From Roseateles violae (GTDB lineage: Bacteria > Pseudomonadota > Gammaproteobacteria > Burkholderiales > Burkholderiaceae_C), in assembly GCF_030410485.1 (NCBI RefSeq), contig NZ_JAUHHC010000006.1, positions 1 to 64,000 on the forward strand: a stretch of 64,000 nucleotides of DNA. The letters are read 5' to 3'. Position 1 is the first letter of the stretch. Every line of letters starts with the position of its first letter. Under the pieces are notes generated by a model. That model worked only from the letters and a program-made list of their open reading frames with translations. It had not been told where the DNA came from and searched no databases. This document shows, in pieces, positions 28,310 to 37,897 of this stretch. The translations under genes and the position numbers were made by a program.

Positions 28310-28416
28310 GGCGGCCGATGCTGCCATGAAGCGGCGGCGCCCGCCAGCCCCGCCCGCTGCTCGGGGTTCGCGCAGGCCCGCCGAGCAGCGGCGCACGCGG
28401 CGCGGCCGCCACGACC

Positions 28417-28432
28417 TACGCCAGATGGCGTA
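28417..28432. promoter_or_regulatory. Inverted repeat upstream of urtA, candidate operator
   Basis: TACGCCA-GA-TGGCGTA is a 7-bp perfect dyad with a 2-bp centre, 86 bp before the urtA start and 107 bp before the GFA gene start. Its size and symmetry fit a dimeric regulator. The regulator is unknown, and NtrC-type half-sites were not recognised. Confidence 0.45.
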
Positions 28433-28518
28433 TTCCGCCGCCGCGCGGGCCTGGACAGACTGCATCCAGTTGTCCCCGTCCTTCTTCTTCTCCACGACCA
28501 ACCACGGAGCCTGTCGCC

Positions 28519-29796
28519 ATGAAACTGCTATCCCGCCGCGCCCTGAGCCTGTCCGCCCTGAGCCTGGGCCTCGCCGCCCTCGGCCTGCCCAGCGCCTTCG
28601 CCGCCGACACGATCAAGGTCGGCGTGCTGCACTCGCTGTCCGGCACGATGGCGATCTCGGAGACCGTGCTGAAGGACACCGTGCTGATGGCGATCGAGGA
28701 GATCAATGCCAAGGGCGGCCTCTTGGGCAAGAAGCTGGAGCCGGTGGTCGTCGACCCGGCCTCCAACTGGCCGCTGTTCGCCGAGAAGGCCAAGCAGCTC
28801 ATCTCGCAGGACAAGGTGGCCGTCGTGTTCGGCTGCTGGACCAGCGTGTCGCGCAAGTCGGTGCTGCCGGTCTTCGAGGAGCTGAACTCGCTGCTCTTCT
28901 ACCCGGTGCAGTACGAGGGCGAGGAGCTGAGCAAGAACGTCTTCTACACCGGCGCCGCGCCCAACCAGCAGGCCATCCCCGCGGTCGAATACCTGATGAG
29001 CAAGGACGGCGGCTCCGCCAAGCGCTTCGTGCTCTTGGGCACCGACTATGTCTATCCGCGCACGACCAACAAGATCCTGCGTGCCTTCCTGAAGAGCAAG
29101 GGTGTCGCCGACGCCGACATCATGGAGGAGTACACCCCCTTCGGTCATAGCGACTACCAGGGCATCATCGCCAAGATCAAGAAGTTCTCGGCCGAGGGCA
29201 AGAAAACGGCCGTGGTCTCGACCATCAACGGCGACTCCAATGTGCCCTTCTACAAGGAGCTGGGCAACCAGGGCCTGAAGGCGACCGACGTGCCGGTCGT
29301 GGCCTTCTCGGTCGGCGAGGAGGAACTGCGCGGCGTCGATACCAAGCCGCTGGTCGGCCACCTGGCCGCCTGGAACTACTTCATGTCGGTCAAGAACCCG
29401 GCCAATGCCGAGTTCACCAAGAAATGGGCGGACTACGCCAAGGCCAAGGGCATTGCCGGCCACAAGGACAAGCCGCTGACCAATGACCCGATGGAGGCCA
29501 CCTATATCGGCTTCAATATGTGGGCGCAGGCGGTGACCAAGGCCAAGAGCACCGACACCGACAAGGTGATCGCCGCGATGGCCGGCCAGACGGTCAAGGC
29601 GCCGGGCGGCTTCACCTCGACGATGGACGCCAAGAACCACCATCTGCACAAGCCGGTCTTCATCGGCGAGGTCAAGGCCGACGGCCAGTTCAACGTGGTC
29701 TGGAAGACGCCCGGACCGGTCAAGGCCGAGCCCTGGAGCCCCTTCATTCCCGAGAACAAGGGCAAGAAGGACGAGCCGGTCGCCAAGTCCTCCTGA
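28519..29796 (+). CDS. urtA: Urea ABC transporter, substrate-binding protein
   Basis: The 425-residue periplasmic urea receptor of the branched-chain-amino-acid-type UrtABCDE importer. A signal peptide (about 1-29, ending SAFAAD) leads into TIKVGVLHSLSGTMAISE, the typical UrtA opening, followed by VVFGCWTSVSRKSVLPVFEE and FYPVQYEGEE, diagnostic of UrtA rather than LivK. It heads the plus-strand urt operon and is followed by urtB within 13 bp. A dyad 86 bp upstream may be its operator. Confidence 0.96.
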   Translation: MKLLSRRALSLSALSLGLAALGLPSAFAADTIKVGVLHSLSGTMAISETVLKDTVLMAIEEINAKGGLLGKKLEPVVVDPASNWPLFAEKAKQLISQDKVAVVFGCWTSVSRKSVLPVFEELNSLLFYPVQYEGEELSKNVFYTGAAPNQQAIPAVEYLMSKDGGSAKRFVLLGTDYVYPRTTNKILRAFLKSKGVADADIMEEYTPFGHSDYQGIIAKIKKFSAEGKKTAVVSTINGDSNVPFYKELGNQGLKATDVPVVAFSVGEEELRGVDTKPLVGHLAAWNYFMSVKNPANAEFTKKWADYAKAKGIAGHKDKPLTNDPMEATYIGFNMWAQAVTKAKSTDTDKVIAAMAGQTVKAPGGFTSTMDAKNHHLHKPVFIGEVKADGQFNVVWKTPGPVKAEPWSPFIPENKGKKDEPVAKSS

Positions 29797-29809
29797 TCGG
29801 GCCTCCGTG

Positions 29810-31372
29810 ATGATCCAGCGCCTGCTGCTGAAGGCGGGCGCTTGGCTGTTGCTTGTCATTCTGAGCAGCCAGGCGCATGCCCTGACCCCGGACCAGAGCC
29901 GCGCGATCGCGGCCGGCGAGACCGATGAGCGTATCGCCGCGCTGAATGCGGCCGCGGCGCGCGGCGATGCGGAGCTGGCCGCCTTCGTGCAGGCGCTGCT
30001 CGACGACCGGGTCAAGCTGCTGGCCGACCGGGCCGTCGTGCTCGCCGCGGCCGATCAGCCGGCGCCGGACGGCGCCGAGGACGTCGTCAACAACAACCGC
30101 ATGCGCGGCGCGCTGCAGGCGGCGTTGGCGGCGCTGAAGCTGTTCTCGCCCGATCCCGCCGCCCGGCGCGCGGCCGTCGCCGAGCTGGGCAAGCAGGGGC
30201 TGGACGAGTCGCAGCTGCCGCTGCTGGACAAGGCCCTGGCCCAGGAAAGCGATGCCGCGCTGAAGCAGCAGCTGGGCCTGCTGCGCGCGGCCCTGGTCGT
30301 CGCCTCGCCGGACAAGTCGCGGCGGCTGGAGGCGGCGCAGCAGCTGGCCGACGCCAGCGACCCGGCCGTCAAAAGCCTGCTGGTCGAGCGCATCGCCGCC
30401 GAGCCGGACGCCGAGGTGAAGTCGGCGCTCAAGCAGGCGCTGGCCGCGCTGGACGGCCGCCTGGCCTGGGGCGAACGCCTGGGCCTGGTCTTCACCGGCC
30501 TGAGCCTGGGCTCCATCCTGCTGCTGGTGGCGCTGGGCCTGGCCATCACTTACGGGCTGATGGGCGTCATCAATATGGCCCACGGCGAGCTGATGATGAT
30601 CGGCGCCTATGCGACCTATCTGGTGCAGAACGCCTTCCGCGCCTGGCTGCCGGGCGGCTTCGACTACTACGTGCTGCTGGCCATTCCCGCCAGCTTCCTG
30701 GCGGCGGCCCTGGTGGGCGCCGTGCTCGAGCGCAGCGTGATCCGCTGGCTTTACGGCCGGCCGCTGGAGACCTTGCTGGCCACCTGGGGCATCTCGCTGG
30801 TGCTGATGCAGGCGGTGCGCTCGCTGTTCGGCGCGCAGAACGTGCCGGTCGAGAACCCGGCCTGGCTGTCCGGCGGCGTCGCGGTGATGAGCAATCTGAC
30901 CCTGCCCTTCAACCGCATCGCCATCATTGTGTTTGCCTTCGCGGTGCTGGGCGGCGTCGCGCTCTTGATCGCGAAGACGCGCCTGGGCCTGTTCGTGCGC
31001 GGCGTCACGCAGAACCGCCGCATGGCCGCCTGCATGGGCGTCAATACCGCGCGCATCGACTGCTATGCCTTCTCGCTGGGCGCCGGCATCGCCGGCCTGG
31101 CCGGCTGCGCGCTGAGCCAGGTCGGCAATGTCGGCCCCGATCTGGGCCAGAGCTATATCGTCGACAGCTTCATGGTCGTGGTGCTCGGCGGCGTCGGCCA
31201 GCTGGCCGGCACGGTGATCGCGGCGCTGGGCCTGGGCGTGCTGAACAAGCTGCTGGAGGGCGTGGCCGGCGCGGTGCTGGCCAAGATCATGGTGCTGATC
31301 TTCATCGTCGTCTTCATCCAGAAGCGGCCGCAGGGCCTGTTCGCGATGAAGGGGCGCAGCGCGGAAGCCTGA
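29810..31372 (+). CDS. urtB: Urea ABC transporter, permease UrtB
   Basis: A 520-residue inner-membrane permease of the LivH type. As usual for UrtB, an N-terminal exported-looking domain of about 220 residues (signal at 1-25, then HEAT-like helices such as LAEQ-type repeats and VAELGKQGLDESQLPLLDKA) precedes the membrane part (about 225-515), with GLAITYGLMGVINMAHGELM and the permease signature VVLGGVGQLAGT. A GTG codon directly before the ATG is an alternative start. It overlaps urtC by one base (31372). Confidence 0.95.
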   Translation: MIQRLLLKAGAWLLLVILSSQAHALTPDQSRAIAAGETDERIAALNAAAARGDAELAAFVQALLDDRVKLLADRAVVLAAADQPAPDGAEDVVNNNRMRGALQAALAALKLFSPDPAARRAAVAELGKQGLDESQLPLLDKALAQESDAALKQQLGLLRAALVVASPDKSRRLEAAQQLADASDPAVKSLLVERIAAEPDAEVKSALKQALAALDGRLAWGERLGLVFTGLSLGSILLLVALGLAITYGLMGVINMAHGELMMIGAYATYLVQNAFRAWLPGGFDYYVLLAIPASFLAAALVGAVLERSVIRWLYGRPLETLLATWGISLVLMQAVRSLFGAQNVPVENPAWLSGGVAVMSNLTLPFNRIAIIVFAFAVLGGVALLIAKTRLGLFVRGVTQNRRMAACMGVNTARIDCYAFSLGAGIAGLAGCALSQVGNVGPDLGQSYIVDSFMVVVLGGVGQLAGTVIAALGLGVLNKLLEGVAGAVLAKIMVLIFIVVFIQKRPQGLFAMKGRSAEA

Positions 31373-32508
31373 TGAGCCACGAGATGATGATGAACACCCC
31401 CACCACCTCGACCGCCGCGCTGCTGCCGCAGGCGCCGCGCCTGCTGTCCGCGCGCGGCTGGAGCGCCGTGCTGGTCGCCCTGCTGACGATCGCGGTGCTG
31501 GTGCCGCTGCTGAACCTCTGGGTGCCTCCGGGCCACTGGCTGCACCTGAGCGACTACAGCGTCGGCCTGACGGCCAAGATCATGTGCTACGCGATCTGCG
31601 CGCTGGCGATGGACCTGATCTGGGGCTATACCGGCATCCTGTCGCTGGGCCACGGCCTCTTCTTTGCGCTGGGCGGCTATGCGATGGGCATGTACCTGAT
31701 GCGCCAGATCGGCCGCGACGGCAACTACCAGAGCGATCTGCCGGACTTCATGGTCTTCCTCGACTGGAAGGCCTTGCCCTGGCACTGGGGCTTCAGCGAC
31801 AGCCTCGCCTTTCAGCTGCTGATGGTGCTGGCCGTGCCGGGCCTGCTGGCCTTCGTGTTCGGCTTCTTCGCCTTCCGCTCGCGCATCAAGGGCGTCTACT
31901 TCTCCATCATCACGCAGGCGCTCAGCTATGCGGCGATGCTGCTGTTCTTCCGCAACGAGACCGGCTTCGGCGGCAACAACGGCTTCACCGACTTCAAGCG
32001 CATCGCCGGCATCCCGCTGCAGTTGCCCGGCACGCGCATGGCGCTGTTCGTCGCCACCGGCCTCGTCCTGCTGGGCTTCTACTTGATGGCGCGCTGGATC
32101 GTCGCCAGCAAGTTCGGCCGCGTGCTGCAGGCGATCCGCGATGCCGAGGGCCGGGTGATGTTCACCGGCTACGACCCCTTGGCCTATAAGCTGGCGATCT
32201 GGACCCTGTCGGCGCTGATGTGCGGCGTCGCCGGTGCGCTCTATGTGCCCCAGGTCGGCATCATCAACCCGGGCGAGATGAGCCCGGCCGCCTCGATCGA
32301 GATCGCGATCTGGACGGCTGTCGGCGGCCGCGCCAGCCTGATCGGCCCCATCGTCGGCGCCTTCTTCGTCAACGGCGCGAAGAGCTGGTTCACCCAGGTG
32401 TTTCCGGAGTTCTGGCTCTACTTCCTGGGCGCGCTGTTCATCGCGGTGACCTTGTTCCTGCCGAACGGCATCATCGGCCTGTTCCGCAAGAAGGGAGAGC
32501 GGGAATGA
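31372..32508 (+). CDS. urtC: Urea ABC transporter, permease UrtC
   Basis: A 378-residue LivM-type permease partner of UrtB with about ten membrane spans. Motifs include IWGYTGILSLGHGLFFALGGYAMG, SIITQALSYAAM and NETGFGGNNGF, and the signature region IWTAVGGRASLIGPIVGA. Start and stop overlap the neighbours (1 bp with urtB, 4 bp with urtD), showing tight translational coupling. Confidence 0.95.
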   Translation: MSHEMMMNTPTTSTAALLPQAPRLLSARGWSAVLVALLTIAVLVPLLNLWVPPGHWLHLSDYSVGLTAKIMCYAICALAMDLIWGYTGILSLGHGLFFALGGYAMGMYLMRQIGRDGNYQSDLPDFMVFLDWKALPWHWGFSDSLAFQLLMVLAVPGLLAFVFGFFAFRSRIKGVYFSIITQALSYAAMLLFFRNETGFGGNNGFTDFKRIAGIPLQLPGTRMALFVATGLVLLGFYLMARWIVASKFGRVLQAIRDAEGRVMFTGYDPLAYKLAIWTLSALMCGVAGALYVPQVGIINPGEMSPAASIEIAIWTAVGGRASLIGPIVGAFFVNGAKSWFTQVFPEFWLYFLGALFIAVTLFLPNGIIGLFRKKGERE

Positions 32509-33386
32509 CGCCCGAGCTGATGGAGGCCGGCGCCGAGGCGCTGCAACACCATGCCGAGCTCGAGGCCCAGAAGGATGCCTCGGGTGGCCGCGGCGCGTCC
32601 TTCGGCCGCCTGCTGACCGCCGGCCTGCCGGACTTTGCCCATGGCGTCGCGCTCTACCTCGACGACGTGACGGTCAGCTTCGACGGCTTCAAGGCCCTGA
32701 ACCGGCTGAGCCTGCTGATCAATGTCGGCGAGCTGCGCTGCATCATCGGCCCCAACGGTGCCGGCAAGACGACGATGATGGATGTCATCACCGGCAAGAC
32801 CCGGCCCGACGAGGGCACGGTCAGCTTCGGCCAGAACATCGACCTGCTGCGCCTGCGCGAGAACGAGATCGCCGAGATCGGCATCGGCCGCAAGTTCCAG
32901 AAGCCCACGGTGTTCGAGCCGCTGTCGGTGTTCGAGAACCTGGAGCTGGCGCTGAAGGCCGACCGCCGCGCCCGTGCCAGTCTCTTCCATCGCCTCTCCG
33001 GCGCGCAGCTGGACCGCATCGCCGAGATCCTCGAGCTGATCCACCTGCTGCCGGCCGCGCAACGCCAGGCCGGCCTGCTCTCGCACGGCCAGAAGCAGTG
33101 GCTGGAGATCGGCATGCTCTTGATGCAGGACCCGAAGCTGCTGCTGCTCGACGAGCCGGTGGCCGGCATGACCGACGAGGAGACCGAGCGCACGGCCGAG
33201 CTGTTCCTGTCGCTGGAGGGCCAGCATTCGCTGGTCGTCGTCGAGCACGATATGAAGTTCGTCGACCAGCTGACCCAGGGAAAGAAGAAGGTGACCGTGC
33301 TGCACGAGGGCTCGGTGCTGGCGGAAGGGCTGTTGGCCGAGGTGCAGGCGAACGAGAAGGTGGTGGAGGTGTACCTTGGGCGCTGA
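32505..33386 (+). CDS. urtD: Urea ABC transporter, ATPase UrtD
   Basis: A 293-residue LivG-type ATP-binding protein. It has Walker A GPNGAGKTT, the signature LLSHGQKQWLEIGM, Walker B LLLLDEPVAGM and the switch His in VVEHDMKF. The N-terminal 40 residues are a polar extension before the ATPase fold. The ATG at 32505 overlaps the urtC stop as ATGA. urtE, normally directly adjacent, starts only after a 306-bp gap. Confidence 0.95.
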   Translation: MTPELMEAGAEALQHHAELEAQKDASGGRGASFGRLLTAGLPDFAHGVALYLDDVTVSFDGFKALNRLSLLINVGELRCIIGPNGAGKTTMMDVITGKTRPDEGTVSFGQNIDLLRLRENEIAEIGIGRKFQKPTVFEPLSVFENLELALKADRRARASLFHRLSGAQLDRIAEILELIHLLPAAQRQAGLLSHGQKQWLEIGMLLMQDPKLLLLDEPVAGMTDEETERTAELFLSLEGQHSLVVVEHDMKFVDQLTQGKKKVTVLHEGSVLAEGLLAEVQANEKVVEVYLGR

Positions 33387-33692
33387 GTTGATGGTGACTT
33401 GCGCTGGTCGGCCGACAGCGGGTACCCGCCGACCTCCGTGCCAGGGCGAGGACGCCCTGGCGCTCGCTAGGCACGAACAGTCCCCCGGACTGTTCGTGTC
33501 CGAGCTCGCTCCCCCGGCCCTTGCTTTGGCGCGGAAGCGGGGTGGTCGTTGGGCCGATGGCAGTCGGTGTCCGTCCGACGTAGGTAAAGGAGGAGGCCCG
33601 CAGGGCCGGGGGACACGAAGTCGGATGGATACCGGCTGGCATCGGCATGCCCCGCTCATCGCGGAAGAAGCAGGACACCAGAGGCAAGCGCG
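33387..33692. repeat. Structured intergenic repeat element E2 (urtD-urtE gap)
   Basis: This 306-bp gap holds no credible gene. It contains a GCGGGTACCCGC dyad (33419-33430), a stem CCAGGGCG/CGCCCTGG (33441-33460) and a 12-bp stem CACGAACAGTCC/GGACTGTTCGTG (33472-33498). The last two occur in the same order and spacing as in element E1 near ureC (1921-1980), with paired base changes. A further stem lies near 33580-33630 (TCCGAC with GTCGGA, enclosing GGCCCGCAGGGCC). It interrupts an operon whose other junctions overlap. Confidence 0.7.
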
Positions 33693-34412
33693 ATGCTGAA
33701 AGCCACCGACCTCCACCAGTACTACGGCGGCTCCCACATCCTGCGCGGCGTGGGCTTCGAAGCGCGCGAGGGTGAGATCACGGTGATCCTCGGGCGCAAC
33801 GGCGTCGGCAAGACGACGCTGCTGAAGAGCCTGATGGGCGTGGTGCCCATCAGAAGCGGAGAGCTGCTGCTGGACGGGCAGAACATCGCGCGCGACACGC
33901 CCTATCAGCGCGTGCGCCGCGGCATCGGCTATGTACCGCAGGGGCGCGAGATCTTCGGTCGGCTGACGGTCGAGGAGAACCTGCGCATGGGCCTGGCCTA
34001 CAAGCGCGCCGGCAGCCGCATCCCGCCGCAGCTGTTCGAGCTGTTCCCGGTGCTCAAGCAGATGCTGCATCGCCGCGGCGGCGATCTCTCCGGCGGCCAG
34101 CAGCAGCAACTGGCGATTGCGCGCGCGCTGGCGGCGGGGCCGCGGCTCTTGATCCTCGACGAGCCGACCGAGGGCATCCAGCCCAGCATCATCAAGGACA
34201 TCGGCCGCGTGCTGCGCCAGCTGGCCGACCAGGGCCTGGAACTCGAGCCGGGTCAGCGCCAGCGCATGGCCATCGTGCTGGTCGAGCAGTACTACGACTT
34301 TGCCGAGGAGCTGGCCGACCAGTACCTGGTGATGGAGCGCGGCCAGGTCATCGCGCGCGGCCGTGGCAGCGAGATGCAGGCCCAGGGCGTGCGCGCGCTG
34401 GTTTCGGTCTAG
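33693..34412 (+). CDS. urtE: Urea ABC transporter, ATPase UrtE
   Basis: A 239-residue LivF-type ATP-binding protein with MLKATDLHQYYGGSHILRGV, Walker A GRNGVGKTT, signature LSGGQQQQLAIARAL, Walker B LLILDEPTEGI, and the UrtE-typical segment QPSIIKDIGRVLRQL. It completes UrtABCDE. A stem-loop follows 35 bp after the stop codon. Confidence 0.95.
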   Translation: MLKATDLHQYYGGSHILRGVGFEAREGEITVILGRNGVGKTTLLKSLMGVVPIRSGELLLDGQNIARDTPYQRVRRGIGYVPQGREIFGRLTVEENLRMGLAYKRAGSRIPPQLFELFPVLKQMLHRRGGDLSGGQQQQLAIARALAAGPRLLILDEPTEGIQPSIIKDIGRVLRQLADQGLELEPGQRQRMAIVLVEQYYDFAEELADQYLVMERGQVIARGRGSEMQAQGVRALVSV

Positions 34413-34447
34413 CGCGCCCAGCCGATGGAGAACCCCTAGAAGCAAGA

Positions 34448-34472
34448 AAGCCCCGGCACGAGGCCGGGGCTT
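34448..34472. terminator. Stem-loop terminator after urtE / MCP gene
   Basis: AAGCCCCGGC/GCCGGGGCTT is a 10-bp perfect stem with a 5-nt loop. It lies between two convergent genes (urtE ends 34412, the chemoreceptor ends 34623). The minus strand continues TCTTGCT and the plus strand GGGGAGC, so the T-rich side favours the minus direction. It may serve both. Confidence 0.65.
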
Positions 34473-34622
34473 GGGGAGCGCGGGACACCGCCCTGGACAT
34501 CGCTGCGGCAATCGCTAGCAATGTGGGGCCGCGGTGTGGAAAGGCGAGCGCGGATCGCGCGGGCCGGGCATGCCTGGCGGCATGCAGCCCTGGCGCGGAA
34601 TTTGAGGGTGAGCGCCGGACGC

Positions 34623-36383
34623 TTAGAACGAGGTCCAGTCGCCGTCCGTCTCCGCCTTCGCGGCCGTCGCGGCCAGCGCCGGGGCCGGAGCCGGTTTCGG
34701 CGTGGCCGGCTTGACGAGCGGAGCGGGCCTGGCGCTTGCGGCCTTGGCGGCCAGCGGCCGGGCCGCCGGCGTGGGGCGCGGAGCGGGCGCCGCGACCGGC
34801 TTGCGGATCGCGTTGCTGCCGTTCGTCGCCTGCGCGGCGTTCAGCTTGAAGCTGGCGACCGCCTGCAGCAGCGCCTGGGCCTGCGTCTTCAGGCTCTCGC
34901 TTGCGGCGGCGCTTTCCTCGACCAGGGCGGCGTTCTGCTGGGTGGCCTGGTCCAGCTGCGTGACCGCCTCGCCGACCTGGCCGATGCCCGAGCTCTGCTC
35001 GCGGCTGGCGCTGCTGATCTCGCCGACCAGATCGGCCAGCTTCTGCACCGAGTTGACGATGTCCTGGATGGTCTGGCCGGCGCGGTCCACCAGCTGGGTG
35101 CCGCTCTGCACGCGCTCGACCGAGTCGTTGATCAGGCTCTTGATTTCCTTGGCGGCCTCGGCGCTGCGCTGCGCCAGGCTGCGCACCTCGCCGGCCACGA
35201 CGGCGAAGCCGCGGCCCTGTTCGCCGGCGCGGGCGGCCTCGACCGCCGCGTTCAGGGCCAGGATATTGGTTTGGAAGGCGATGCCGTCGATCACCGAGAT
35301 GATGTCGGCGATGCGCTTGGAGCTGTCCTCGATGCCGCGCATCGTCGTCACCACCTCGCCGACGACCTGGCCGCCGTCGCGGGCGACCTGGCTGGCGCTC
35401 TGCGCCAGCTGGTTCGCCTGGGCGGCGTTGTCGGCGTTCTGACGCACGGTGGCGTTCAGCTGCTCCATCGTCGCCGAGGTCTCTTCCAGCGAGGCGGCCT
35501 GGTCCTCGGTGCGGGCCGACAGATCGGCATTGCCCTGGGCGATCTGGGCGCTGGCGGTGGCGACCGAGTCGGCGCCGCTGCGCACGCCGCCGACGGTGGC
35601 GATCAGGCTTTGCTGCATGCGCTGCATTGCTTCGAGCAGGCGGGCCGTCTCGTCCTTGCCGCTGAACTCGATCGCCTGGCTCAGATCGCCGTCGGCGACG
35701 CGGTCGGCGGCCTGCACGGCGCGCTCCAGCGGCGTGGTGATCGCGCGGATCAGCGCCACCGCCATCGCGGCGGCCACGCCGGCCGCGGCCAGCGCGACCA
35801 CCAGCAGCAGCGTCGTCGCGCGGCCGTAGGTCTGCTCGGCACGCTCGGCCGACGCCTGGGCACCCTTGTTGTTCAGTTCGACGATCTCGCCGATGGTCTT
35901 GTTCGATTCCAGATAGGCCTGACGCGCTTCGCCGCCCTGGATCTTGCGGGCCTCGTCCTGCTGGCCGCCCTTGTTCAGCGCGACGGCCTTCCGCGCCAGA
36001 TCCTGGTAGCGGCCGAAGCTGTCCTTGAACCGCTCGTAGAGCTTGCGCTCCTCGTCGCTGTTGATCAGCTTCGCGTACTGCTCGCTGTCCGTCTTGAACA
36101 AGGCCGAGGCATCGCTCATGTTCTTGTCGGCCGTCGCCATCTGCTCGGGCGTCGTCGCGGCCATCTGTTGCAGCAGGCTGATCCGGTAGTCGGCGATGTC
36201 GGTGTCCATCGCGCCGGCGTAGCGCACGGCCGGCAGCCAGTTGCCGCTGATCTCGCGTGATTCGCCCTGCACGATCTGCAGGCGCGTGTAAGAGAACAGC
36301 GCCAACAGCAGCAGCAGGCCGGTCAGCAGCGCGAAAGCGCCCTTCAGCTTGTTGGCGATGCTCATGTTCTTGATCAATCCCAC
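34623..36383 (-). CDS. Methyl-accepting chemotaxis protein
   Basis: A 586-residue chemoreceptor. A first membrane span (about 12-30) and a periplasmic four-helix-bundle-type sensor (about 31-190) lead to a second span (about 190-212), a HAMP domain and a cytoplasmic signalling domain whose tip reads [18 protein letters not shown]. An Ala/Pro-rich tail ends in DWTSF, resembling the CheR/CheB-docking pentapeptide. The start is a GTG (36383) with GAGGGGA upstream; an ATG six codons later is the alternative. It sits between the urt operon and ureD, so urea or another nitrogen source is a possible attractant, but the sensor has no recognised ligand motif. Confidence 0.9.
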   Translation of the reverse strand: MGLIKNMSIANKLKGAFALLTGLLLLLALFSYTRLQIVQGESREISGNWLPAVRYAGAMDTDIADYRISLLQQMAATTPEQMATADKNMSDASALFKTDSEQYAKLINSDEERKLYERFKDSFGRYQDLARKAVALNKGGQQDEARKIQGGEARQAYLESNKTIGEIVELNNKGAQASAERAEQTYGRATTLLLVVALAAAGVAAAMAVALIRAITTPLERAVQAADRVADGDLSQAIEFSGKDETARLLEAMQRMQQSLIATVGGVRSGADSVATASAQIAQGNADLSARTEDQAASLEETSATMEQLNATVRQNADNAAQANQLAQSASQVARDGGQVVGEVVTTMRGIEDSSKRIADIISVIDGIAFQTNILALNAAVEAARAGEQGRGFAVVAGEVRSLAQRSAEAAKEIKSLINDSVERVQSGTQLVDRAGQTIQDIVNSVQKLADLVGEISSASREQSSGIGQVGEAVTQLDQATQQNAALVEESAAASESLKTQAQALLQAVASFKLNAAQATNGSNAIRKPVAAPAPRPTPAARPLAAKAASARPAPLVKPATPKPAPAPALAATAAKAETDGDWTSF

Positions 36384-36475
36384 GTCAGATTCCCCTCGAT
36401 GACGGGTGGAATCATCGGCGGAATGGCCGGGCTTCGATCGGCCGAAGAGGGCGGCCGAAGCGGTGTTTCTCCGGC

Positions 36476-37315
36476 TCAGGTGCGCCAGATCCGCGGCGGG
36501 CAGGCCGGCAGGCCCCAGGCGAGGCGGCGCCAGTCGGCCCAGACCTTGAGCAGCAGGGCGAAGGCCGGCTCGACCCGCTCGGCCAGCAGGCGCAGCACGA
36601 CGACACCGTCCTCGGGCGCCGTCGCGCCGGCGCTGGCGGCCAGCAGCGGATCGGCGGCGCAGTGCGCGCGCGCCGCCTCCAGCAGCGCCTCGCGCCGCGC
36701 GGCGCTCAGCGGCCGGCCGGCGGCGAACCAGGCGGTCGCCAGCAGCCGGCGGCCGGCCAGGCCCAGCGGCGAGTCGAGCAGGGCCGCGTCGGCCTCGGCA
36801 TCGAGCCGGCCCCGCTCAAGCCAGCGGCCGGGCAGTTCCAGATGCTGCAGATAGCGGCCGCGGCGGAAGGGCAGGCCGGCGCCGGGCAGGCCCAGCGCGA
36901 CCAGGTCCCAGCCCATCATCTCGGCGCCCGGCGCGAGCTCGAAGCGCATGCGGTTCTCGGCCAGCGCCGCGTCGTAGACCAGGGTCTCCAGCGGCAGCCA
37001 TTCGAGCCGCGCGCCATCGGCCAGCCGGGCCCGCAGGCTTTGCGTCGCCGTCGCGCCGGCGCTGCGGTAGAAGCGGGTGGCGCTGGGCGTGGTGATCAGC
37101 GCATGGCTGCCGGCGGCCAGGCTGGCCTCGATCTCGAGCCGGTCGCCGCCGACGATGCCGCCGGGCGGGTGGACCAGAACATGGTGGCAGACCCCGGGCC
37201 CCTCCGGATAAAGCCGCTGCAGCACGCGCAGCGGGCCCTCGTGCCGATCAAGCGCGATCGTGCGGCCCTCATCGTCCGGCCGGTAGTCCAGCGTCAAGCG
37301 TCCCATCCATCCCAT
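36476..37315 (-). CDS. ureD: Urease accessory protein UreD
   Basis: UreD (UreH) helps load nickel into apo-urease as part of the UreDFG chaperone complex. The 279 residues include [56 protein letters not shown] and [12 protein letters not shown], all typical of UreD. It normally precedes ureA, but here it stands alone, about 33 kb from ureABC. ureE, ureF and ureG are absent from the window. The C-terminal [14 protein letters not shown] block is intact. Confidence 0.95.
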   Translation of the reverse strand: MGWMGRLTLDYRPDDEGRTIALDRHEGPLRVLQRLYPEGPGVCHHVLVHPPGGIVGGDRLEIEASLAAGSHALITTPSATRFYRSAGATATQSLRARLADGARLEWLPLETLVYDAALAENRMRFELAPGAEMMGWDLVALGLPGAGLPFRRGRYLQHLELPGRWLERGRLDAEADAALLDSPLGLAGRRLLATAWFAAGRPLSAARREALLEAARAHCAADPLLAASAGATAPEDGVVVLRLLAERVEPAFALLLKVWADWRRLAWGLPACPPRIWRT

Positions 37316-37344
37316 GGGAGGAGCTTAGCAAGAGCCGTGCGCGC

Positions 37345-37887
37345 TCAGTGGGCGTGGCCGGCCTCGGCCGTCCTGGCCGTGACGTTCAAGCGGGCCGCCG
37401 GCGCCTTCAGGCCCTTGCTGCTCGCGCCGGCGGCCGGAATCTCCGCCCAGTCCGTCTCGCCCTGGGCGCAGACCTGGCGCAGCTTGAACCAGAGCTCGCC
37501 GGGCTGCTCGGGCAGCGTGCCGCGCAGCTGGAACTCGTCGTACCAGGCGTCCTGCAGCTGATCGGCCTCACTATTTGCCGTCCATGTGACCTCGGCCAGG
37601 TCCTGCTCGATCCGGCGGCCGTGGCTCTCATAGGGCTGGGCCAGCGGGGCCATGCGCAGGCTCAGGGTCCAGCCCGGCTTGGGCACCGGCTTGGCGCCAC
37701 GGAAGCCCTCCGGCAGGCGGACCGTGATATGCCGCGTCGCCGAGCCCTCGCAGCCGTGGCCGACCTTGAACACCGCCTTGTAGGCGCTGCCCGCCTCGGC
37801 CGAAGGCTGCTCCAGCACGATATGCGCCCGGGCGCTGCCGGCCAGCACCAGCAGGGCGGCGATCAGGGATGGTTTCTTGTGCTTCAT
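37345..37887 (-). CDS. YcnI-like (DUF1775) periplasmic copper protein
   Basis: A 180-residue exported protein. The signal peptide (MKHKKPSLIAALLVLAGSARA) leaves a mature N-terminus HIVLEQPSAEAGS. In YcnI proteins the first mature His is a copper ligand. FKVGHGCEGSATRHITVRLPEGF and WFKLRQVCAQGE follow. It ends the minus-strand group DUF2946-TonB receptor-YcnI, only 10 bp after the receptor gene. Copper handling is inferred from family and neighbours. Confidence 0.9.
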   Translation of the reverse strand: MKHKKPSLIAALLVLAGSARAHIVLEQPSAEAGSAYKAVFKVGHGCEGSATRHITVRLPEGFRGAKPVPKPGWTLSLRMAPLAQPYESHGRRIEQDLAEVTWTANSEADQLQDAWYDEFQLRGTLPEQPGELWFKLRQVCAQGETDWAEIPAAGASSKGLKAPAARLNVTARTAEAGHAH

Positions 37888-37897
37888 CGTCTGCCTT

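Noticed and set aside
33376-33699. Open frames through element E2 that share peptide-like blocks with those through E1.
   Set aside because: Their similarity follows from the shared hairpins. The frames differ in reading direction and have no protein features, so I treat them as repeats, not genes.
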